Shown: piece by piece, positions 1 through 5,345 of the stretch
Layout: every line of letters starts with the position of its first letter
Position numbering within the stretch: the first letter of the stretch is position 1
DNA from: Chlorobiota bacterium
GTDB lineage: Bacteria; Bacteroidota; Bacteroidia; Bacteroidales; JAADJA01
Direction: 5' to 3'
Length of the DNA: 12,520 bases
Assembly (NCBI GenBank): GCA_030592565.1
Contig: JAUVIX010000073.1
Span: forward strand, 1 to 12,520
Program-made: the position numbers and the translations under genes
The notes under the pieces: model-generated
The model's input: only the letters and a program-made list of their open reading frames with translations
Database searches by the model: none
What the model was told of the DNA's origin: nothing

Positions 1-2
1 AC

Positions 3-125
3 CCGGTTTTAAAAGATAAATTTACCTCTATCGAAATCTCAAGTATAAAAACAAAATCACTGAAATTAGAAATTGAACTACAAGAAAACTTCTCAGGAGG
101 CATTCTCGAATGGAAACTGGATTAA
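3..125 (+). CDS. C-terminal fragment of an unidentified protein (possibly a glycoside hydrolase tail)
   Basis: An open frame enters from the left edge and gives 40 residues before TAA at 123-125. No start codon lies inside the window, so this is the 3' end of a longer gene. The tail alternates hydrophobic and charged residues and ends in GGILEWKLD, with a preceding IEI..IKTKSLKLEIELQ stretch, which looks like the last strands of a beta-sandwich. Similar endings occur in C-terminal beta-domains of Bacteroidota glycoside hydrolases, recalled from memory and not verified. It converges on the oxidoreductase at 151, with 25 nt between the two stop codons. The function is not established. Confidence is moderate that the fragment is coding and low for the family. 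Confidence 0.55.
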   Translation, partial: PVLKDKFTSIEISSIKTKSLKLEIELQENFSGGILEWKLD

Positions 126-150
126 ATTGAATATCACTATTGCCGAGCAT

Positions 151-1317
151 CTACATGCCTGGTAGCCGTGGTATTTTCTTCAATTTTGATTTTTTCCAAT
201 AGACTCCCCAGGCTTTCTTAACCCAGTGGCCTACAGCCGGCATAGGAAGTATCTTCTCTGAATTCCACTTTCGAGATGTGAAAATAGCACCATTTCCGGT
301 ATCCATAACGCATACAATATTCAAATGATTTTGATAGCCTTTTCGTTTTGGATTTCCGATTATTTCATTATTGATATTATATACAGCATATTGCGCCATA
401 ATTTCCGCAATGTGCCCTTGTTTAGCAATCCAGTTGGGGCCTTCGAGCCGTGTAACATCACCTGCTGCATACACATTCTTTTGCTGACCGTTGACCCGAC
501 AGTATCCATCAACCAACACATTCCCATCAATTGAAAGTGGCAGGTCGGAGTTTTCCAACACCGGATGTCCTGTTCCGGCAGGGATGAAGATAATCAAATC
601 GCTTTCCAAAACACTATCATCTTCAAAAACTACTTTTCCAGGTTCAAATCTGTTAATCTTGATACCAATCCTTTCATTTATTTTGTGCCTCTTATAAGCC
701 TTATCCAACATTTTCAAGCCCTCTCCACCCATTCTTGCCCCCGGCTCTTTCATTGGAGCAAAAAAGGTTAACTCAAATTTATCATACAACTTCTTTTGTT
801 TTAGAGTATTGATAAAATTGAACAGAAGCTCAAAGGCAGGTCCACCTCTAACACCTGTCGGAGATTTGGGATTACCACCAAAACCCACTGCAATCTTTCC
901 ATGCCCCCTCTCAACAAGAGTATCAAATGTTTCTTTTATCTTCAGTGATGTTTCCGGCTGGCCGCAAATAGAATATGTATGTTTCAGACCCTTATGTTCC
1001 AGCTTACTACCTCCAAAAGCAATGATCAAAAAATCATATTCAATGGTTTGTGAAGCCAAAACAACTTTATTCTCCTTCGATTTTATAGATACAACCTTAT
1101 CAATTATCAGGTCAAATTTATGAACCTTTTGTAAATCCTTCAGGGGTAGTTTTACATCCTCAAAATCAATTTTACTAACAGGTATCCATATTGAGATAGG
1201 ATAGATAAAACAATAATCCCTGTCAGATACAAGAGTTACTTTATGGCCAAGTTTTCTAAGTCTAAAAACTGACTCAACTCCTGCAAAACCACCTCCAAGT
1301 ACTACAATGTGTTTCAT
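151..1317 (-). CDS. NAD(P)/FAD-dependent oxidoreductase, NDH-2 / sulfide:quinone reductase-like
   Basis: This 388-aa flavoprotein belongs to the pyridine nucleotide-disulfide oxidoreductase superfamily. The N-terminus has the FAD dinucleotide-binding motif GGGFAG (residues 8-13) on a beta-alpha-beta fold. The second FAD motif, NVYAAGDVTR, is at 281-290. The C-terminal part ends in a basic/aromatic helix (about 365-388, ...AWGVYWKKSKLKK...) of the kind that anchors NDH-2 and SQR to the inner leaflet of the cytoplasmic membrane. The length fits both groups (about 380-430 aa). Cysteines lie at 36, 118, 273 and 336. The ICG at 117-119 and the CVMDTGNGA at 336-344 resemble two of the three SQR cysteine regions, but the third region reads GVRGGPAFE (155-163), with no cysteine. 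Canonical sulfide oxidation is therefore doubtful, and quinone reduction with another donor is possible. The ATG at 1317 is directly followed by the FAD motif, so the start is secure. It is transcribed divergently from the ATPase operon. Confidence 0.85.
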   Translation of the reverse strand: MKHIVVLGGGFAGVESVFRLRKLGHKVTLVSDRDYCFIYPISIWIPVSKIDFEDVKLPLKDLQKVHKFDLIIDKVVSIKSKENKVVLASQTIEYDFLIIAFGGSKLEHKGLKHTYSICGQPETSLKIKETFDTLVERGHGKIAVGFGGNPKSPTGVRGGPAFELLFNFINTLKQKKLYDKFELTFFAPMKEPGARMGGEGLKMLDKAYKRHKINERIGIKINRFEPGKVVFEDDSVLESDLIIFIPAGTGHPVLENSDLPLSIDGNVLVDGYCRVNGQQKNVYAAGDVTRLEGPNWIAKQGHIAEIMAQYAVYNINNEIIGNPKRKGYQNHLNIVCVMDTGNGAIFTSRKWNSEKILPMPAVGHWVKKAWGVYWKKSKLKKIPRLPGM

Positions 1318-1358
1318 TTTAGGTTAGTTTAATTTTCCGTATTCTTTAATAAAATTTG

Positions 1359-1366
1359 CAAATGTA
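1359..1366 (-). promoter_or_regulatory. Bacteroidota-type -7 promoter element for the FAD oxidoreductase
   Basis: The minus strand reads TACATTTG, a full match to the Bacteroidota consensus TAnnTTTG. It lies about 42 nt upstream of the ATG at 1317, so transcription would start near 1350 with a leader of roughly 35 nt. No good TTTG -33 element is visible at the expected distance. Confidence 0.5.
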
Positions 1367-1448
1367 CAGCTTTTTTGCATATATAAGTCCTAATAATTTT
1401 TGCATTTTTGGCATCATAGTGAGGAAACGATTAATAATTCATTATCTT

Positions 1449-1496
1449 TACGTACGTTAAAAATAACGCACGAAAAAATTGTCGTACGTTAAAAAT
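1449..1496. promoter_or_regulatory. Candidate operator: two 14-bp direct repeats plus an inverted copy
   Basis: The 14-mer CGTACGTTAAAAAT occurs exactly twice, at 1451-1464 and 1483-1496. The copies are 32 bp apart start to start, close to three helical turns. Between them, TAACGCACGA (1464-1473) is an inverted copy, with one mismatch, of TCGTACGTTA (1482-1491), separated by 8 bp. The first repeat sits in an 8-bp palindrome, ACGTACGT (1450-1457). The second repeat fills the spacer between the proposed -33 and -7 elements, so a bound protein would block RNA polymerase. The regulator is unknown; autoregulation by one of the downstream winged-helix ATPases is a guess. The same region could also affect the divergent oxidoreductase gene. 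Confidence 0.55.
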
Positions 1497-1509
1497 TATA
1501 TTATATTTG
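1479..1509 (+). promoter_or_regulatory. Bacteroidota-type promoter of the ATPase operon
   Basis: A perfect -7 element, TATATTTG, lies at 1502-1509. A -33-like TTG (ATTG in full) is at 1479-1481, leaving a 20-bp spacer, which fits the Bacteroidota sigma factor consensus. Transcription would begin around 1514-1517, only about 8-11 nt before the ATG at 1525, giving a nearly leaderless mRNA. Confidence 0.6.
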
Positions 1510-1524
1510 CAGAAAATTTATACA

Positions 1525-2703
1525 ATGAAGGAAATTATTCCAATTACACCCAGTACTGGTGGACCGGTTGCGCCAAGCGATATTGTTGGCCGTAATGAAG
1601 AAATTGATTTATTCTGGAGCAAACTTGACAAACAAGGAATTGCACTATTCGCAGAAAGGCGATTTGGTAAAAGTTCAATATTAAGAAAGATGGCCATTGA
1701 GGGTAGAGAAGGTTTTATCACTATTTACAAACATATTGAGGGCATTTCCTCTCCGGAAAACGCAGTAGCAGTATTACTTGACAGGGTTAAAGAGATGAAA
1801 TTGATTGATGAAGGGGCATTTAAGAAACTGGAAAACTTCTATAACAAAACAACCGAGATAGTTGATGAAGTCCAAGGAATCAAGTTCAAAAAGTTAGAAT
1901 ACTCATGGCAAAAACAACTGTTTTATCTCTTTAAAAAATTGATTGAAAAGCATAAAGATAAGAAGATTGTAATAATGCTTGACGAATTCTCAATATTTCT
2001 TGACAAGTTAAACAAAGATGTAGCATCAACAGTTATAGGGTTTTTTAGGAACATCACTTTTGAAGAAGAATTTAAAAACATCAGATTCGTTTATTGCGGT
2101 TCAATTGGTATTGATTTAGTGCTGGACAAGATTAAAAATGATGGACATAATATTGGTGACCCATTAAACCACATGTTTAAACATGAACTTCAACCCTTCA
2201 CTGAGAATAATGCAAAATATTTTGGGAAGTGCCTTAATCTGGGTTGCGAGTTAGATATGCATGAAGAATTAATAGAACAGATTTGTGAAAGGTCTAATAA
2301 CATCCCTTATTTTATTGATATCGTCTTTGATAAAATATCAAAAGCAAAAGAAGCCACTCAAAAATCAATAAACGATGCTTTTGAAGAAATATTGGATGAT
2401 ACAAAGGGCAAAGAAAGTATCAAACATTTCTATGACAGGATTGAGGGTTTTTACCCAAACTATAAAGTATCAGTTTATATTTTGAACTTTGTAAGTAAAA
2501 GTGCACAAGTAGTAATAGAGAGTGAAATTGCCAATAATGTATTGACAAATACAACCGAGACTGACCGTATTGAAATCAATGAAGAAATTGAAAGATTGAA
2601 AAATGATGGATACCTTTTCCGCATTATGAAAGACGGGGAAAGAGTCTATGATTTTAAATACACCCTATTAAAATCTTGGTGGAAAAGGAATAAAGCATTT
2701 TAA
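1525..2703 (+). CDS. AAA/STAND-like ATPase with C-terminal winged-helix-like region (COG1672-like)
   Basis: This is a 392-aa P-loop ATPase of the archaeal-ATPase type (ATPase_2 / COG1672-like). The N-terminus has GGPVAPSDIVGR (12-23), the lead-in typical of this group. Walker A is AERRFGKSS (43-51; Lys49), Walker B is IVIMLDEF (148-155; Asp153, Glu154), and a sensor-1-like strand is FVYCGSIG (188-195). Residues about 300-392 look like a winged helix, with IEEIERLKNDGY-type recognition and wing elements and a terminal FKYTLLKSWW; the DUF234 nuclease-like tail of some relatives is not apparent. It is predicted to be cytoplasmic. An in-frame TTG at 1507 would add six residues but lies inside the -7 element, so the ATG at 1525 is preferred. 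It is the first gene of an operon, with the next ATG 10 nt after its stop, and is more AT-rich than the neighbouring genes. The molecular partner and substrate are unknown. Confidence 0.82.
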   Translation: MKEIIPITPSTGGPVAPSDIVGRNEEIDLFWSKLDKQGIALFAERRFGKSSILRKMAIEGREGFITIYKHIEGISSPENAVAVLLDRVKEMKLIDEGAFKKLENFYNKTTEIVDEVQGIKFKKLEYSWQKQLFYLFKKLIEKHKDKKIVIMLDEFSIFLDKLNKDVASTVIGFFRNITFEEEFKNIRFVYCGSIGIDLVLDKIKNDGHNIGDPLNHMFKHELQPFTENNAKYFGKCLNLGCELDMHEELIEQICERSNNIPYFIDIVFDKISKAKEATQKSINDAFEEILDDTKGKESIKHFYDRIEGFYPNYKVSVYILNFVSKSAQVVIESEIANNVLTNTTETDRIEINEEIERLKNDGYLFRIMKDGERVYDFKYTLLKSWWKRNKAF

Positions 2704-2713
2704 AATAAGAGAT

Positions 2714-5122
2714 ATGATTAATTCACTTTTAACATTTGGGGCAAAAAGCGTAAAGCCCGAGATTCTCGAACAGACTTTGACTGTAAGAAAAGAAACAGTA
2801 GATGAAATTGAAAAGAGCTGTGTGAATAAAACGCTAAAATCTTCTACATGGCAATCACTTATTATTGCTCCAAGAGGTAGCGGTAAAACACATCTTATTA
2901 AAGTTTTGTATCACCGTTTTAAAAACAACAGCAAAATCTTAAATAAGTCAGTTATTGCTTACATGTCGGAGGACGAAGTTGGGATTGCAAATTTTACAGA
3001 TTTGATGGTTAGCATTTTACGGGCTTTTGCAAGATATAACGAAGTGGGTAGTGAGATACTGGAAACCAAAATTTCAGAGGCTTCCTTGATAAAAGACAAT
3101 AATAAAAGGGAAATATTTGTTAAGGATATTCTTAATAAATTTGCTGATAAACGGATAATTATACTTTTAATTGAAAATTTTGATAAAATCTTAAAATCAC
3201 TCGGTGCTCAGGGGCAGGGAAGCCTTCGTGATTTTATTCATCAATACAGTAACCTGAGCATAATTGCTACCAGCCAAAACTTAATCGCTAACCTCCAGGA
3301 CAGCAAAAGCCCATTCTATAATTTCTTCAATATTTTTCAACTTGAAAAATTAGATTTTGAAGGAACTATCAGGTTCCTGGAAGCAATTGCAAAAACCGAA
3401 GGCAATGAAGAATTGGCAAATGAAATTAACAAACCGGGTTTTGAAGGGAAGTTAAGGGCAATTTATGAGCTCACCGAAGGCAATCATCGTTTACTTGTTA
3501 CATTTTACTCATTTCTGAAGGCAGATTTCAAATCTGAGCTTTCAGGTATTTTTATTAAGGTGATGAACGACCTGAAACCGTATTATGAGCAGTTTGTAAA
3601 TGTGCTGCCTGTACAGCAACAAAAAATTGTAAAATACCTGAGTATAAACCGCGGTGCAATAAGCGGAAAAGAAATAGCCATTGCATGTTTTATTGAACCC
3701 AATGTTTTTAGCAAGCAAATATCTTTATTGTATGTGAGGGGCTTGATAGATAAGAACAAATCTGGTAAAGATGTTTTTTACGAACTAAAGGAACCTTTGA
3801 TGCGGATTTGTTTTGAAATTAGCGAACACCCCGATGGGATATCGAGCCTATTTGTTGATTTTTTAAGCGTTTATTATGACAGGAAAATATTAAGGGAACA
3901 GTACTTGAAATTCAAATATGGTGCTAGGTTTCAAAATGAAGAAATTAAAAGCAAATTCAAAAATGAAGCTATAATGTACCAAATGGCTTTAAGTGAGATG
4001 GAACGAGAAATAATTTCTTTTAGTAGTAAGGTCTTTGATGAAGCTGATAATTATTCGGAACTTAATAATTTGATTCATTTACATAATACCAACAAATATG
4101 ATAAAACTATCGTAGCCATAGAAAATTTCAAAAATGGGAATACTTGTCTTAAGGAAAAACAATTTTTAAAAGCACTAGAAAGCTACAATAGAGCTGCTAA
4201 GATAATTCCTGATAATGCATTACTCTATTATGGAAAGGGAACTACGTTATTATTCCTGAACCGATTCAAAGAAGCAATAAATATTTTTCAAAAAGCTATT
4301 AATATTAACCCTGATAACAATATGGCTTTTATTGGATTGGGAGTTGCGATGTTAGGTCTGAATCGATACAAAGAAGCAATAATTAATTACAAAAAGGCAA
4401 TTGATATTGACCCTGATATTGGTGAAAACTATAATGGATTTGCACTTGCATTTTATCGCTTAGGTCGATATGAAGAAGCAATTAACAATTACCAAAAAGC
4501 AATTGATTTTAACCCTGATGACAGTAATGCTTATAATGGATTGGGAGTAATGTATTTAAAAACAGATCAAATCGAAAATGCCTTTGAGGCATTTCATAGA
4601 GGGTTGGAAATTAATCCTGATAATATGTTCGCCAACTTTAGTTTGCTTGGAGCTTATATTAGGATAAATGATCAAAACAAAAGCAAAGATGTATTGCTTA
4701 CCATAATTAACAAAGCTGAAAGTGATTTGCTGATATATTTTTTAACCGAAGATGTTTTTTATAACCTTTTCAGGTTTGGATCAGGTGCATTTATTAAGTC
4801 CTATTTTGGTTTTATGTCAAAGTTAATGTTTGAAGAAAAGAAAGATAAACAACTATGGAAATCCCTGCCTGATTCCTTGTTTAACATTTTGATAAACATT
4901 GATGATTATGACAAAGAAAGATTATATAATATTGAGAAAGCATTCACTGAATTACTTACTGAATATCAGGAAAGCATAATCCTATTAAGAATGTTCAGCG
5001 TAGGAGTGGCTTATCTGAAAAATGATGAAAAGAATGCTATTTTCAAACTGAGTAAAGAAGAGCGTAAATTATTTAAGGAAGCGGTTCTTGATAGAAGAGA
5101 ATCACTGAGCGGAGATAAGTAA
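2714..5122 (+). CDS. STAND-type NTPase: AAA ATPase + winged helix + five TPRs + unassigned C-terminal region
   Basis: This 802-aa protein has a multi-domain layout resembling STAND signal-transduction NTPases. Residues about 28-260 form an ATPase core with Walker A APRGSGKTH (52-60; Lys58), a Walker B-like strand RIIILLIENFD (147-157) with Glu154 where Asp is usual, and a sensor-1-like strand LSIIATSQN (181-189). Residues about 290-370 look like a winged helix-turn-helix. A charged helical linker spans about 385-465. Five TPRs follow at 467-636, each exactly 34 residues and ending in PD at 500, 534, 568, 602 and 636. Residues about 640-802 are mostly helical in character and match nothing I recognise. 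No signal peptide or membrane segment is seen. It is almost certainly co-transcribed with the upstream ATPase. By analogy TPRs bind peptides or proteins and the ATPase acts as a switch; what is sensed and what output follows is unknown. Confidence 0.82.
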   Translation: MINSLLTFGAKSVKPEILEQTLTVRKETVDEIEKSCVNKTLKSSTWQSLIIAPRGSGKTHLIKVLYHRFKNNSKILNKSVIAYMSEDEVGIANFTDLMVSILRAFARYNEVGSEILETKISEASLIKDNNKREIFVKDILNKFADKRIIILLIENFDKILKSLGAQGQGSLRDFIHQYSNLSIIATSQNLIANLQDSKSPFYNFFNIFQLEKLDFEGTIRFLEAIAKTEGNEELANEINKPGFEGKLRAIYELTEGNHRLLVTFYSFLKADFKSELSGIFIKVMNDLKPYYEQFVNVLPVQQQKIVKYLSINRGAISGKEIAIACFIEPNVFSKQISLLYVRGLIDKNKSGKDVFYELKEPLMRICFEISEHPDGISSLFVDFLSVYYDRKILREQYLKFKYGARFQNEEIKSKFKNEAIMYQMALSEMEREIISFSSKVFDEADNYSELNNLIHLHNTNKYDKTIVAIENFKNGNTCLKEKQFLKALESYNRAAKIIPDNALLYYGKGTTLLFLNRFKEAINIFQKAININPDNNMAFIGLGVAMLGLNRYKEAIINYKKAIDIDPDIGENYNGFALAFYRLGRYEEAINNYQKAIDFNPDDSNAYNGLGVMYLKTDQIENAFEAFHRGLEINPDNMFANFSLLGAYIRINDQNKSKDVLLTIINKAESDLLIYFLTEDVFYNLFRFGSGAFIKSYFGFMSKLMFEEKKDKQLWKSLPDSLFNILINIDDYDKERLYNIEKAFTELLTEYQESIILLRMFSVGVAYLKNDEKNAIFKLSKEERKLFKEAVLDRRESLSGDK
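4112..4621 (+). repeat. Five in-frame 102-bp units encoding TPR motifs
   Basis: The coding sequence repeats with a period of 102 bp (34 codons) through five units: 4112-4213, 4214-4315, 4316-4417, 4418-4519 and 4520-4621. Units 2 to 4 are the most alike at the DNA level, sharing GAAGCAAT...CAAAAAG/AAAAAGG...AACCCTGAT-like blocks, whereas units 1 and 5 have diverged. This suggests internal duplication of TPRs and makes repeat-number change possible. Confidence 0.75.
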
Positions 5123-5192
5123 ACAATATGTTTTTGATTTAATAATCTTCCTGCGGAGAACGTAACTTTCGATTCCGGAACTTGTGAATGAT

Positions 5193-5215
5193 CACCATCT
5201 AAGATGGTGTTTTTT
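5193..5215 (+). terminator. Intrinsic terminator of the ATPase operon
   Basis: A perfect 7-bp stem, CACCATC (5193-5199) with GATGGTG (5203-5209), encloses a TAA triloop and is followed at once by six T (5210-5215). It lies about 70 nt after the stop codon of the TPR ATPase. There is no matching T-run on the minus strand, so it acts for the plus strand only. Confidence 0.8.
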
Positions 5216-5283
5216 AAGAAATTAATAAAATTGTAAATTTACCCTCACATTACACAAAAAAACTCAAGATAGGAGCCAAGCAC

Positions 5284-5332
5284 ATTGCCAAGTTGTTCGC
5301 AAAGAACAAAGAACGAGTTAAAACTTGGCAAT
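5284..5332. repeat. 11-bp perfect inverted repeat with structured loop downstream of the peptidase gene
   Basis: ATTGCCAAGTT (5284-5294) is perfectly complementary to AACTTGGCAAT (5322-5332). The 27-nt loop contains GTTC-GCAAA-GAAC (5295-5307), which can form an inner hairpin, and a tandem AAAGAAC (5301-5307, 5308-5314). The element starts 14 nt beyond the peptidase stop codon on the minus strand, so it would form in that mRNA's 3' end. It lacks an adjacent T-run on either strand, so it is not a standard intrinsic terminator. An mRNA 3' stabiliser, a small RNA or a remnant mobile repeat are alternatives. Confidence 0.55.
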
Positions 5333-5345
5333 AAGCAGGCCACCT

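Noticed and set aside
126..150. Bidirectional terminator between the convergent genes at the left edge
   Set aside because: Only a 4-bp GCAT/ATGC stem is present nearby, with no T-run.
1372..1414. Repeated TTTTTGCAT (1372-1380, 1397-1405) and TTTTTGGCAT (1405-1414)
   Set aside because: Short T-rich repeats in an AT-rich spacer; spacing is irregular and no link to a promoter could be shown.
1449..1496. CRISPR-like repeat pair
   Set aside because: Only two 14-bp copies exist and they overlap a promoter; no cas gene is nearby.
1507..1524. TTG start giving a six-residue longer first ATPase
   Set aside because: The TTG is part of the TATATTTG promoter element, and the family-like sequence begins after the ATG at 1525.
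5284..5332. Integron attC-like or IS-end element
   Set aside because: The GTTAAAAC in the loop does not fit GTTRRRY at the right place, no matching core site pair was found, and there is no integrase or transposase in the window.
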